NCBI GenBank assembly: GCA_963772675.1
Contig: CAVYYF010000005.1
Coordinates: forward strand, 372,001 to 436,000
Source of the DNA: JAKAGZ01 sp963772675
GTDB taxonomy: Bacteria; Bacteroidota; Ignavibacteria; Ignavibacteriales; Ignavibacteriaceae
Direction of reading: 5' to 3'
Length of the DNA: 64,000 nt
The notes under the pieces were generated by a model. It was not told where the DNA came from. It saw nothing but the letters and a program-made list of their open reading frames with translations, and did no database searches. The translations under genes were made by a program, and so were the position numbers. Below are positions 18,838 through 28,913 of this stretch, in pieces (position 1 is the stretch's first letter; each line of letters starts with the position of its first letter).

Positions 18838-20412
18838 TTAGCAGCTTTTAAATTGAGTTTTTGTAAGCCCGGCTTCTATTTTTTTTGCAGATTTTGTAAT
18901 TGACAATCCGCCCAATGCTGTACAGCGAAGTTCTCTTTTTATACTTCTTCCGACATCATCAAATGTTTCCAGCACTTCATCCAGAGGGATCAGGTGGAGA
19001 TAATTTGCAAGTGCCATATTTGTACAGGACAGCGCATTTGTTGCGGCCATAACGTTGCGGCTCAAACAAGGCGCTTCCACCCTGTTACCAATCGGATCAC
19101 AAACCAATCCAAGCACATTTTGCAATGCCATTGAAGTTGCGCCAAGCGCCTGGTTTAAATTGCCTCCTGCTAAATGTATTAATCCTGCGGCTGCCATTCC
19201 TGAGCCCGTGCCGCATTCTGCCATACACCCGGCGCTTTCGGCGGCAAACGTGGATTTAATAGCCATTAAAACTCCGATTATTCCGGCAGCCAGCATTGCT
19301 TTTATTATATCATCTTCAGTTTTTTTTAGTGCGTGAGCAGTTGCAAAAACTGCACCTGGTAATGCACCGCACGAACCAGCTGTGGGTGCTGCAACTATTA
19401 CACCCATTGAACTTTTAGTCTCCATTATTGCGGTAACATACATTATAATCTGGTTAAAAATTTCACTGCTAATTAATTCTTTTTGATCATTTTTTATTTT
19501 GAAGTTGGGGGACTGTGCCGGGAGTATCCTGTCATGATACTCGGTACCACTTAAACCATTTTCAATACTGTTTAATATTATCTTGTTTATTCTGCGCATT
19601 TTTTCAAAAACTTCCTGGCGAGAAATATTTCCTCTTATGCTTTCGTAATGAACCGCCAATTCCCACAATTCGAGATTTTTATCCTTATTGTAGACTAACA
19701 TTTCATCAGCAGTTGTAAACGGGACTTTTAATTCTTTCCTTCCCAATACAGGTAATACCGGCTTTAACTGCCTTACAAAAATAACTCCCCGGACTGAAGC
19801 AAATTTTTTAATTTGTTCATCATCAATAATTGTTTCGGACTTAATTTCTATAAAAGTTTTATCCCCCCTGTGGACTATTAATTGCGAATCGCCCGCTACC
19901 TTTTTTATATTATCAAGGCAGGAATGATCGCTCGTAAATATCAGTAGCTCATAAAAGTCTCCAAGTATATTAATTTTTGATTTATCTATCTCAATTACTT
20001 CAATTATTCCGCCGCCGGTGGATATAGCGATAAACTCGTGTTGTTGAGTTTCGTTTATGAGCTTTATTTTATAAGTGTTCGGGTGTTTTGCATTAAAGCT
20101 AACATAGTTGACCGTTATCTTTATACCTGACTTTTCTAATTCTTCTATATAGTTCACTAAATTGAGATCGTCCGGTTCCATTCCTAAAAAGCCGCCGTAC
20201 AATCCCATATCTGAGCCCTGGCTTTCGTGCGTAGTTACAAGTGAACCGTTGGGATCGTAATTGATTATTACTTCTTTTATATTATCATTCATCAGGTAAC
20301 GTGCAAGCCTGCCTATCCGCAAAGCACCCGCACAATGCGAACTAGATGGACCCCGCATTACCGGGCCAATTACGTCATTAAAAATACTGGGAAAGTTTGC
20401 TTGATCGGTCAT
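18838..20412 (-). CDS. sdaA: L-serine ammonia-lyase, iron-sulfur dependent
   Basis: A 524-residue single-chain L-serine dehydratase that converts serine to pyruvate and ammonia with an oxygen-sensitive 4Fe-4S cluster. The N-terminal beta domain begins DVIGPVMRGPSSSHCAGALR, and the C-terminal alpha domain holds AAPTAGSCGALPGAV, AECGTGSGMAAAG and the cluster Cys in DPIGNRVEAPCLSRN. Central residues (about 150-270) form the ACT-like regulatory section. It heads the operon with the cyclodeaminase-like gene and trmO. Confidence 0.9.
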   Translation of the reverse strand: MTDQANFPSIFNDVIGPVMRGPSSSHCAGALRIGRLARYLMNDNIKEVIINYDPNGSLVTTHESQGSDMGLYGGFLGMEPDDLNLVNYIEELEKSGIKITVNYVSFNAKHPNTYKIKLINETQQHEFIAISTGGGIIEVIEIDKSKINILGDFYELLIFTSDHSCLDNIKKVAGDSQLIVHRGDKTFIEIKSETIIDDEQIKKFASVRGVIFVRQLKPVLPVLGRKELKVPFTTADEMLVYNKDKNLELWELAVHYESIRGNISRQEVFEKMRRINKIILNSIENGLSGTEYHDRILPAQSPNFKIKNDQKELISSEIFNQIIMYVTAIMETKSSMGVIVAAPTAGSCGALPGAVFATAHALKKTEDDIIKAMLAAGIIGVLMAIKSTFAAESAGCMAECGTGSGMAAAGLIHLAGGNLNQALGATSMALQNVLGLVCDPIGNRVEAPCLSRNVMAATNALSCTNMALANYLHLIPLDEVLETFDDVGRSIKRELRCTALGGLSITKSAKKIEAGLTKTQFKSC

Positions 20413-20990
20413 GGCATTTCCAATTAGTTATTCTAAATTTTATGTGAATGTTTATAATCTAACAAAATATATTAACTAATACCTTGAAAATAATACAAAT
20501 TGCAGATCGCTGCTGATTAAAAGGGTTTTTACCTTCCATACCTAAGTGATCCACTTTGCACCTAACAAAAAGTAATTATTGGATAAAATGTGTCCAGAAA
20601 TAACTTGCATTGAGAGAAACACTGATTCCGTAATGGAATTCGATATAATTCAATTGTTATATAATAGACAATAATTAAAGTTTTTCAATGTTTCATCAAT
20701 TTTTATATGGGTCCCCGTTGCAAAAATAGAGAAACCCGACCAAATTAGGCTTTTTTAGTTTTATTTTAACATTACTTTACAGGTTAATAGCGAGTGTGGT
20801 TTTTTCGTAAGCAGTGATTTTTGGCCAACATTAATTATTTCTTCGCTTTAAATTTCAGAGATAAATTTGTTTTCTTGTCTCTAATAGTGGAAATTTGATG
20901 GATATTTTATATTATTTCGTTAATAAGTAGCCAGCTTAATCAAATGATAAATCAAACCTGACAAATTATTTTTTACTCCTGATGGAATAA
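20413..20990. other. long intergenic region, no gene recognised
   Basis: This AT-rich stretch holds no open frame with credible coding character. It must contain the promoter of the serine dehydratase operon on its left. A degraded AAACCCGACC...GGCTTTTTT near 20731-20757 may be the ruin of a terminator. Confidence 0.5.
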
Positions 20991-21512
20991 GAGGGTGGTG
21001 ATTTTCCGGAAAAGATTTCTGAATGCTTACACTTCATGAGAGAATTAGTTAAGAAAAATGAAAATCTACTTAGTGCCGGAAAATTTCCAGAAATCTATTT
21101 CATAGAAAGGATGCCTGCGACAATATCTTATTAATAACGATGGAGAAGAGAGAAATATTTATTTTAAGGTCGAAAGTGGTTGGTGTAGTGAATTGCAAAG
21201 TTTTTTAAATAATACTCCAACAGAATTAAATCTGCAAGCTCTTAAGGACAGCGATCTTTAGGAATGAATCAAAAAACCTGGATATATGCTGTAACACATA
21301 TTGCTCCCTTTACAATGTATTTTATTAAGGCACAACAAGAAACAAATTATGTATTGAAAAAACGATTGGGAGAAGCTACTATTGAAACCCCTGAAGAAAA
21401 ATATATGAGATTTCTTAAAGAAGAGCATCATCTTCTCATGCGTTTACCATTATTTCAAATTGCAGCTTATTTAGGAATGACCCCGGAAACGCTAAGTCGA
21501 ATTAGTAAATAA
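20991..21512 (+). pseudogene. Crp/Fnr family transcriptional regulator, broken by frameshifts
   Basis: Three fragments in different frames together read as a Crp/Fnr protein. The first (from about 20994 to the region of 21105) is ...ISECLHFMRELVKKNENLLSAG then IYFIE. The second is GCLRQYLINNDGEE through LQALKDSDL, the end of the cyclic-nucleotide-binding barrel. The third (21264-21512) is the helix-turn-helix region RLPLFQIAAYLGMTPETLSRIS. Breaks are near 21108 and 21257. No start codon or barrel N-terminus is seen upstream, so this is more damaged than the other frameshifted genes here. It precedes the cupin gene, which such regulators often control. Confidence 0.75.
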
Positions 21513-21612
21513 ATTAGCCAAAAAATGATTTCTTGATTAAATCAAGGGCTTTGTCATTTCACACAATTAACTTGCCCTATAACAATTAACAACAAATTAA
21601 AGGAGTAATATT

Positions 21613-22060
21613 ATGAAGAACGAAACAATCAAAGTTGGGCAAGTATCAATTGATTTTCTGCTGGAAACAGCAGATACGAACGGCTCGGTTGCTATGTTTG
21701 AATTTAGTGTGCCGACCGGAGCTAAAGTACCCATTCCTCATTACCACGAACATTACGATGAAACGATTTATGGATTAGAAGGTGTTGTTACCTTTACCGT
21801 TGAGGGTAAACCAATAGACATTGCCCCGGGCGAAACTTGTTTTATTCCCCGCGGTGTAGTTCACGGATTTAATAATTTCGGGTCAGACAATGCAAAGGCT
21901 TTGGCAGTAATTACTCCAGCTCTTCTCGGACCAAACTTTTTTAAAGAATGCGATGCAATTATGAACGCAGGCGGTCCTGCCGGATATTGAAAAGCTAAAG
22001 AAAGTAATGGCTAGTCATGGTTTGGTACCTGTGCTGCCAAAGCAACTACAGCAGCAATAA
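21613..22060 (+). CDS. cupin domain protein (frameshifted at the C-terminus)
   Basis: A single-domain cupin of about 148 residues when repaired. The metal-binding motif 1 is IPHYHEHYDETIYGLEG and motif 2 is PGETCFIPRGVVHGFNN, so a metal centre is likely. The first frame stops at 21990; removing one G at 21982-21983 continues it as ADIEKLKKVMASHGLVPVLP to a stop at 22060, a tail typical of this cupin group. A strong AAAGGAG site precedes the ATG. The reaction is unknown; possibly a sugar, quercetin-type or small-molecule enzyme. Confidence 0.85.
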
Positions 22061-22070
22061 TAAGCGGTCG

Positions 22071-23175
22071 CTAATAAAGAAAAGGCTGAGTTTTACCAGC
22101 TTTTTGTCTTATTTCGCTCTCAAATATTGATTTAGGAAAATCCGTTATCTCTACATTTAATTTTTTAGCTGCATGCATTGGCCAGTAAGGATCACGTAAC
22201 ATTTCCCGTGCAAGTAGAACTATGTCTGCTTGTCCCTCACTAATAATCTGCTCAGCTTGCTCTGCAGTTGTAATTAATCCAACGCCACCTGTAAGTATAT
22301 TTGCTTCCTTTTTTATTCTTTGTGCAAATGGAATTTGATAACCCGGTTTCAGCGGGATCTTTGCATTCAAGACGTTTCCGCCGCTCGAACAATCAATCAG
22401 ATCAATACCAACATCTTTTAGCCACTTTGCTAGCTGTTCTGACTGATCAACATCCCATCCTTCATCAGTCCAATCACTTGCTGAAATTCTCACAAACAAT
22501 GGCATTGAATCAGGAATTATTTTTCTGACAGCTTTTGTTATCTCAATTGCGAAGCGGCACCTGTTTTCAATACTTCCACCATAATTGTCTGTTCTTTTGT
22601 TTGATATCGGAGATAAAAATTCGTGTCACAAGATAACCGTGTGCGAAATGCAACTCAATAATTTCAAATCCGGCATTCAGACTCCTTTTTGCAGCCTGAC
22701 AAAATTGATCTATTACAAGTTTGATATCTTCAACGCTCATTTCCCTGGGAGAAGGATACTTATCACTGAATGGAACTGCGCTTGGTGCAATAGTCTGCCA
22801 TCCTCCTTTTTCAGGTGTTACTTCTCCGCTTCCTTTCCAGGGAGAAAAAGTAGATGCTTTTCTGCCCGCGTGTGCTAACTGAATGCCCGGAACAGAATTC
22901 TGAGATTTAATAAATGAAGTTATTCCTTTGTAGGCATTTGCTTGCTCATCATTCCAGATGCCTGCATCATCCGGTGAAATTCTTCCTTCTGGTGAAACTG
23001 CTGTTGCTTCAGTAAATACTAATCCGGCACCTCCGACTGCACGACTTCCAAGATGAACCAGGTGCCAGTCATTTGGCATTCCATTATTGCTGGAATACTG
23101 ACACATTGGTGAGACGGCGATTCTGTTCTTTAATTCCACACCTCTGATTTTTATAGACGAAAATAATTTGCTCAT
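22071..23175 (-). CDS. NADH:flavin oxidoreductase, Old Yellow Enzyme (YqjM/NamA type), frameshifted
   Basis: An FMN-dependent ene-reductase that reduces activated C=C bonds. The YqjM-class markers are SPMCQYSS with the redox-tuning Cys, NDWHLVHLGSRAVGGAG, and the active-site HFAHGYLVHEFLSP. The frame breaks within that motif near 22625: the first part ends in unrelated residues at 22567, while the next frame continues EFLSPISNKRTDNYGGSIENR, then MPLFVRISASDW and TGGVGLI to 22071. One extra base explains it. Repaired length (about 367 residues) exceeds B. subtilis YqjM slightly. It is convergent with the cupin gene. Confidence 0.9.
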
Positions 23176-23341
23176 ATTGCTTTATAAAGGATTAAAATAT
23201 TTTATAGTTGATATAATTAAACAAAGTTCCTTAATAAAAATAGAATATAAACCACACTTTTTCTATTTTTATATTTTAGAAGAATAGAATAAACAGAGTT
23301 GTAATAGCGGATCGGCGCGGCGAACAGCTCCCACTATAAAG

Positions 23342-23371
23342 AAAAAGGCTGAGTTTTTATTCAGCCTTTTT
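23342..23371 (-). terminator. intrinsic terminator of the DUF4242 genes
   Basis: AAAAAGGCTGA (23342-23352) pairs with TCAGCCTTTTT (23361-23371); an 11-bp stem with A- and T-tracts at its base. It lies 24 bases past the stop of the last DUF4242 gene and could work in both directions. Confidence 0.85.
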
Positions 23372-23394
23372 TATTTTTATGCAGCTATAGATAG

Positions 23395-23775
23395 TTATTT
23401 ATAAAAGTAAGGATCAAGTACTGTAACTTCAATTATACTATCAACGGGCAAATTGTTTTTCTTTGCCGCACGTCGAATTGCGCCCGCACTTGGGGCATCA
23501 TAAACACAGAATGTTTTTTTCTTGTCTTTACTAACATAAGATTGTACCCAAGTTACCCGATCTTCTTCATTATTAGAAACGACGTTTGAACAAATATCTT
23601 TACCAACATTATTGACCGGAATGTTAAGGCCGTTGGGGAAAGTTCTCTCAACCACGTAACGGTGCATAGTAATTTTATTAGCCGCTTTTTTTTGTGACTT
23701 TTGCTGGGCTAATCCATTGGATACAAAAAACCCCACCAGAATAGCTGCGATTAAAAATGAGAATATTCTTTTCAT
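23395..23775 (-). CDS. secreted DUF4242 (SCO4226-like) protein
   Basis: A 126-residue protein with a signal peptide (FSFLIAAILVGFFVSNGLA) followed by one DUF4242 domain, the family of the nickel-binding Streptomyces protein SCO4226. The domain reads HRYVVERTFPNGLNIP to VDSIIEVTVLDPYFYK. The start is ATG 23775, with an AGGAG site; an earlier ATG at 23826 would overlap the upstream gene. It is about 60% identical by eye to its neighbour, showing a tandem duplication in which one copy gained an export signal. Metal binding here is inferred from the family only. Confidence 0.85.
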   Translation of the reverse strand: MKRIFSFLIAAILVGFFVSNGLAQQKSQKKAANKITMHRYVVERTFPNGLNIPVNNVGKDICSNVVSNNEEDRVTWVQSYVSKDKKKTFCVYDAPSAGAIRRAAKKNNLPVDSIIEVTVLDPYFYK

Positions 23776-23803
23776 ATTATCTCCTAAAATTTTGTTTATA
23801 TAT

Positions 23804-24076
23804 TTATAAGTAGAAATAGGGATCAAGAACTCTTACTTCGGTAATTTTATCTACTGGTAATTTATTTTTGTTTGCAACTTTCCTGATAGCCTCGGGAGTC
23901 GCTGCATCATAAATGCAGAATGTTTTCCTTTTATCATCACTTACATATGAATGAATCCACGTAACATTATCGTCCATATTATTGTTGACAACATTCAGAC
24001 ATACTTTTGCACCGTCCGTTGTGACGGGTATTTGAAGCACTTCAGGGAAGCTTCTTTCTATTAAATACCTTGGCAT
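23804..24076 (-). CDS. cytoplasmic DUF4242 (SCO4226-like) protein
   Basis: A 90-residue single-domain DUF4242 protein without a signal peptide: PRYLIERSFPEVLQIP, VTWIHSYVSDDKRKTFCIYDA and the ending VRVLDPYFYL. It lies 28 bases before the exported paralogue and 105 bases after the large LuxR-type regulator, all on one strand. Such genes often sit beside signal-dependent regulators; control by that neighbour is inference. Confidence 0.85.
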   Translation of the reverse strand: MPRYLIERSFPEVLQIPVTTDGAKVCLNVVNNNMDDNVTWIHSYVSDDKRKTFCIYDAATPEAIRKVANKNKLPVDKITEVRVLDPYFYL

Positions 24077-24181
24077 ATTGCCTCCGAAATTTGTTCCTAA
24101 ATATTATTTTCGTGGCTAAACCTAATGTTTAATAAGATGTCTTGAATCGGGAGGTTTCCCTATTTTATGAGTGAACGTTCC

Positions 24182-26773
24182 CTATTTTATGACGGCTAAA
24201 TTAGAGTGAAAGTACGTAGCAGCTTCATAACGGGAGTGAATGTTTAATTTGGAAAGTATTGCCGAGATATGATGATCAACTGTTTTTTGAGAAATAAATA
24301 ACTTCTTCCCAATTTCAATGTTACTTAAGCCTTCACCCACAAGACTTAAAACTTCCAGTTGCCTGCTTGTTAAACCTGAGGGATTTCGTTTTGTTGATTT
24401 TCTAGGTCCTTTGGGAACATTTTTAATACCTGACTCTCTCATCTTTTGTTTAATCAGCTGTGAAGTTGCTGATGCATCAAGATGATCAAATATTTCAACT
24501 GCTCTTTTCATACTCTGTTCATTACCTTCACTTAGGGCCAGTGCCTGTTCGTAAGGGCATTGTAATTCTTCCCACAATTTAGCCGCCGATTTCCAATCAC
24601 CTTTAATTTGAAGGAGAAACGGCTTTGCAATATTTTTAGGAATGTGCTTTAGGTTATTTCCTTTCCATAACCAGTAAGCAAGTTCTCCAACCGCAAAAGG
24701 ATTCTGACGATTTTTTATTTTGTTATAAATTAATTCAACCTCATCAATAACCTGACCCAGGTTGTTGTTCAGCCAAAAAGATTCTGCTAATGCAGCTTTT
24801 ATGGGAACTATCATTTCAACTACTTCTTCGCAATTCGATCCTAATGAATTTAACTCTTTAATTTTGTTCGTAGCACCGGGGTCATTGCGTCTTGTCCTGA
24901 TTATCCCTACAACATATAGCGGAATTATCCGGTTCATTAAAGGTACATTCCCTTGTTTTAGAACAATACTTGCTGACTCAATTGCATTGTCCCAATTGCC
25001 CAAATGTAATTTTGTTTTTGTTTGGCCGCCCGCAATACATAAACCCAGGGTATCAATATCTTTATCGTTACAATAATCCAATCCCTCTGAGAAATACATT
25101 AAGGAGTTCTGTAAATTTCTTTCCCAAACATATACTATACCCAAATTGTCATAAGCCCGAGAGGCATGTTCGTGATAATTATTTTTGATGGATAAATTGA
25201 GGCTCTCTTTCAAATAAGTTTCACCGGATCTATTACCCGCCATCATTTTACCTGTGCCTATATTATTTAATGCGTGCACTTTTATTTCCAAATCGTTGAG
25301 CGTTTTTGACAGCTCTTCTGCTTTTTTTGCCCATTTAATTGCAAGATTCAGATTCGCTCTGCACATATACAATTGAGATAAATTACTATAAGTCATTGCG
25401 AGTTCTTTACTCGGTGTTTCTTTTTCGAGTAATTTAATTGCCTTATAAAGGCATTCTTCACTTTTAAAATCCTGTCCGGCATACCACAATAATCTAGCTA
25501 ATCTTCTATAATTTTCTCCTTCTCGAAATGGATTAGAATGCAATTTCAATATATCAATAACAGCTTCGCAGGCTTTTATACCTTCTTCAACTTGTCCGGT
25601 TAAGTAACACTCACATGATCTGCCTTCATAAAGAGTAATCTGTTTTTGCACCGGAAGACGGTCGACAAATCTTAAGGCATTTTTATAATGTTCGGCAGCT
25701 AAACTGTGAGAACCTAGAATTGAAGCTTGCTTTGCTGCATAAGGTGCGTAATTTATAATGGCTTCTTTATTCAGCGCTCTTGCTGCGTGATGAATTATTC
25801 TGGCCAAATAGTTATCAATATCTTTTTGCTTAAGTAGAACTTGAAGAAACTTTTCATTAAGTAATTGTCTTTTTGATTCACTAAGAGATTCTTCTACAGC
25901 CACCCTGCTTAACTCATGTCTAAACGAAATAGCTTCTTCCTCCAGTTCGACTAATCCTGAGTTTAAACATTCTTCCAATATTTTTGTATTAAAATTTACG
26001 ATTCCATCTATTAGCCATTTTTCCGTTTTTGTCGGTACTATTGAGACTAATTGAATCAGCTCCTTTGCATTATTTGAAAGGCGTGATATTCTGGTTAAGA
26101 TTGAATCTTTAATTGTAGACGGCACCCCTTCGTTTTTATTATTCAACAGCTCGGTAATTAAAAACGGATTACCTCCTGTTATAACGTAAAGATTTTTTAA
26201 TCTGTGGGTTTCTGCCAAATCATTTACTGTTTTCTCGGTTAACAGGGGAAGATTGATTTTGATTAAATTCTGAGAAGAGATGTCTCCTAATACGAATCTC
26301 AATGGATGTTCTGAACTAATTTCATCATCGCGAAAAGTAATTATAAAAAGTGAATTGGTTCTATTTGCTCTTCGGCCAAGATATTTTATCAGATCTAGTG
26401 TAGATTCATCTGCCCAATGCACATCTTCAATAATCACAATATTTGGTTTTTGCTTTGACTGAAGATTTTCAAGAAACTTTGAAAAAATAACTGGCCTGGA
26501 AGCCTGACTATTTAAAAGATTTAAAAGACCGTTTTTTAACTGAGATGCTATATCATAAAGCGGGCCTAAAGGACGGGGAGTAAATAATGCATCGCAGGTT
26601 CCCCATAAAATGGTTGCTCTCTCCTCAACCGTTTGGACGAAACTTTCAACTAAGGAAGTTTTGCCTATTCCTGCTTCACCGGAAATTAATACAACGAGAC
26701 CGCTGTAATCTGATAAACGGTTAAATGAATGTTCCAATTCACCTAAATATTTGTCACGTTCTAATAATTCCAT
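24182..26773 (-). CDS. large ATP-binding LuxR family transcriptional regulator (LAL/MalT-like)
   Basis: An 863-residue STAND-type regulator. The N-terminal ATPase has Walker A SGEAGIGKTS (residues 31-40) and Walker B VIIEDVHWADEST; the middle (about 330-770) is built of TPR-like helices that usually bind an inducer or partner; the C-terminus carries a LuxR helix-turn-helix, GLTSRQLEVLSLVGEGLSNI to VDHHISAILSKL. The architecture suits ATP- and ligand-dependent activation. Its only same-strand neighbours are the two DUF4242 genes, which are likely targets. Divergent from the MutS-like gene. Confidence 0.9.
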   Translation of the reverse strand: MELLERDKYLGELEHSFNRLSDYSGLVVLISGEAGIGKTSLVESFVQTVEERATILWGTCDALFTPRPLGPLYDIASQLKNGLLNLLNSQASRPVIFSKFLENLQSKQKPNIVIIEDVHWADESTLDLIKYLGRRANRTNSLFIITFRDDEISSEHPLRFVLGDISSQNLIKINLPLLTEKTVNDLAETHRLKNLYVITGGNPFLITELLNNKNEGVPSTIKDSILTRISRLSNNAKELIQLVSIVPTKTEKWLIDGIVNFNTKILEECLNSGLVELEEEAISFRHELSRVAVEESLSESKRQLLNEKFLQVLLKQKDIDNYLARIIHHAARALNKEAIINYAPYAAKQASILGSHSLAAEHYKNALRFVDRLPVQKQITLYEGRSCECYLTGQVEEGIKACEAVIDILKLHSNPFREGENYRRLARLLWYAGQDFKSEECLYKAIKLLEKETPSKELAMTYSNLSQLYMCRANLNLAIKWAKKAEELSKTLNDLEIKVHALNNIGTGKMMAGNRSGETYLKESLNLSIKNNYHEHASRAYDNLGIVYVWERNLQNSLMYFSEGLDYCNDKDIDTLGLCIAGGQTKTKLHLGNWDNAIESASIVLKQGNVPLMNRIIPLYVVGIIRTRRNDPGATNKIKELNSLGSNCEEVVEMIVPIKAALAESFWLNNNLGQVIDEVELIYNKIKNRQNPFAVGELAYWLWKGNNLKHIPKNIAKPFLLQIKGDWKSAAKLWEELQCPYEQALALSEGNEQSMKRAVEIFDHLDASATSQLIKQKMRESGIKNVPKGPRKSTKRNPSGLTSRQLEVLSLVGEGLSNIEIGKKLFISQKTVDHHISAILSKLNIHSRYEAATYFHSNLAVIK

Positions 26774-27018
26774 TTTAGCCGTGCTGGTAAAATATTACTA
26801 TGATTTACAGGGAATAATAAAATATAATATAATATTTAGTGATATGAAATGAATAGTTTTATAAGTGTTAATTAATGGCGGGCTTTGGGAAATGGGGTAT
26901 TGTTGCGATGGTTTCTGTAAACCAATAAAAGGCCTAAAGGCAGGTAACCCGCACAAATATTAGTATGTAAATCTCACTTTATTTTATTTTTTAGAAGATT
27001 TAAACCATCGAATTTGTG

Positions 27019-28860
27019 ATGTCAGATTCTGAACTAAACAAAGCTACTCAAAGCAGTGGAGAATACCTTTTCCGCTTAATTGAAAAATTAAACGTTAGAA
27101 AGAAAGTGCTTCAAAAGATCAGCAGGATTTATTCAAACTACAGGGGACTGATTTTTTTAACTGAGTTAGTCCTTTTCTTTGTCCTTTTTTTCTCTGCCTC
27201 AAATCTATCAGTTTTAATTTCCCTTTCGGTATTTTTTATTGTCTTCGGCGTCATTACCCATTTTCACAATAAGCTGGATTACGGGATTAAAAAATTAGAG
27301 CTGTGGATTAAAATCAAAAACACGCACATTGCCCGGCTCAATCTTGATTGGCAGAATATTCCGCCGGTTACCTTTTCACAAAAGCCCGATCAAAATGAAG
27401 TTGATCTCAACATTACCGGTGATAATTCTTTAATTCAACTGATCAACACAGGAACGTCGCTGCAGTCCAGATTGCTTCTCAGGAAATGGCTTAATGTAAA
27501 AGATCCATCTATTGCCGAAATTGTTGAAAGACAAAATATTGTGAGGGAGATGGTTGCCTTAACGCGGTTCAGGGATAAGCTTACATTGAACTCGGTTTTA
27601 TTCTCTAAGCTGGAATTTGACGGCGAAATGCTAAATAAATTGTTGAACAAAAAAGAAGTTCCGCCGAAATTATTTAAAATAATATTCTGGTTCTTAACAA
27701 TTCTTGCCCCGGTAAATGCGCTGCTTATTGTTTTGTTTACCATGAATATTTTACCTGCTTACTGGGGAATAACAACTTTAATCTATATTGTACTTTTTCA
27801 TCAGGGTAATAAAGAACAGAAAAGTCTTTTGGATGAGGCCGAATATATTTCAGATGAGCTTAAAAAGCTCAACGGTGTATTTAAATTTCTTGAGAGGTAT
27901 AGGTACAAAGCCGGTTCACAATTATCTAAAATATGTGAGCCGTTTAAGAATGCAAGGCAGCAGCCTTCAGAGTTGGTAAGGAAAATCAGAAATATTTCCA
28001 CGTCTCTGAGGGTAAGAAAAGGCAATCCCTTTGTCTGGCTTTTAATTCAGATAGTCTTTCCCATCGATCTTTATATTAAACTGAAGCTGAATAAATATAA
28101 ACTTATTGCCGGGGAGAATTTTACTATCTGGCTTGAAACGTGGTACAAGCTTGAAGCATTTTCCTCGCTTGCTAACTTTGCATTTCTGAACCCGGAATAC
28201 TCTTTTCCTGAAATTACTGAAGTGGAGGAAAACCAAATCACTTTCAGCGGTGAAAAACTGGGACATCCATTAATTAAAAAGGAAAATAAAATTTGTAATG
28301 GTTTTAATTTTAACTCAGGCAGCGAAATTGCGATAATAACGGGTTCAAATATGTCCGGGAAAAGTACGTTTGTAAGAACTCTTGGAATAAACCTGTCGCT
28401 TGCATATGCAGGCAGCGTTGTAAATGCTGACAGCCTGAAGATTTCACTCTTCAGGTTGTTCACCTGCATAAAGGTAAGCGATTCAGTAACAGATGGTATT
28501 TCATATTTCTATGCCGAAGTGAAAAGATTAAAAGCCTTGCTGGATGAAATAGAAAAGTCTAAACCTCCCGTAATGTTTTTGATTGATGAAATATTTCGCG
28601 GAACGAATAACATTGAACGACTGAAAGGCAGCTCGGCGTTTATTAAAAAGCTTGCCGGAACAAATGCGGTTGGCGCAATTGCAACTCACGATCTTGAGCT
28701 GGTGAAGCTGGCCGATAAAATTTCCTCTGTTAAGAATTACCATTTTAAGGAAGATATAAAAGACAGCAAAATGATTTTTGACTACAGATTGAACAACGGT
28801 CCGTGTCCTACAACAAATGCCTTAAAAATTATGAAGCTGGAAGGTTTGCCGGTTGATTAG
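27019..28860 (+). CDS. membrane-anchored MutS-family ATPase
   Basis: A 613-residue protein with the MutS core and clamp-like helices and C-terminal ATPase but no mismatch-recognition domain. Two hydrophobic segments near the N-terminus (LIFLTELVLFFVLFFSAS and VLISLSVFFIVFGVI) and another pair near residues 220-255 indicate membrane insertion. Walker A is GSNMSGKST (about 441-449), Walker B VMFLIDEIFRGTN, then the ATHDLEL switch. ATG 27019 is chosen over a GTG one codon earlier. Membrane MutS-like proteins are known in Bacteroidota, but their function is unknown; a role in mismatch repair is unlikely. Confidence 0.87.
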   Translation: MSDSELNKATQSSGEYLFRLIEKLNVRKKVLQKISRIYSNYRGLIFLTELVLFFVLFFSASNLSVLISLSVFFIVFGVITHFHNKLDYGIKKLELWIKIKNTHIARLNLDWQNIPPVTFSQKPDQNEVDLNITGDNSLIQLINTGTSLQSRLLLRKWLNVKDPSIAEIVERQNIVREMVALTRFRDKLTLNSVLFSKLEFDGEMLNKLLNKKEVPPKLFKIIFWFLTILAPVNALLIVLFTMNILPAYWGITTLIYIVLFHQGNKEQKSLLDEAEYISDELKKLNGVFKFLERYRYKAGSQLSKICEPFKNARQQPSELVRKIRNISTSLRVRKGNPFVWLLIQIVFPIDLYIKLKLNKYKLIAGENFTIWLETWYKLEAFSSLANFAFLNPEYSFPEITEVEENQITFSGEKLGHPLIKKENKICNGFNFNSGSEIAIITGSNMSGKSTFVRTLGINLSLAYAGSVVNADSLKISLFRLFTCIKVSDSVTDGISYFYAEVKRLKALLDEIEKSKPPVMFLIDEIFRGTNNIERLKGSSAFIKKLAGTNAVGAIATHDLELVKLADKISSVKNYHFKEDIKDSKMIFDYRLNNGPCPTTNALKIMKLEGLPVD

Positions 28861-28862
28861 TT

Positions 28863-28890
28863 AAAAAAAGCCGGGTCACCCCGGCTTTCT
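28863..28890. terminator. bidirectional terminator between MutS-like and M16 genes
   Basis: AAAGCCGGG (28867-28875) pairs with CCCGGCTTT (28880-28888), with A-runs to the left and T-rich sequence to the right, between two convergent genes. Confidence 0.85.
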
Positions 28891-28913
28891 ATTGTAGCAG
28901 ATGTGATTAAGAA

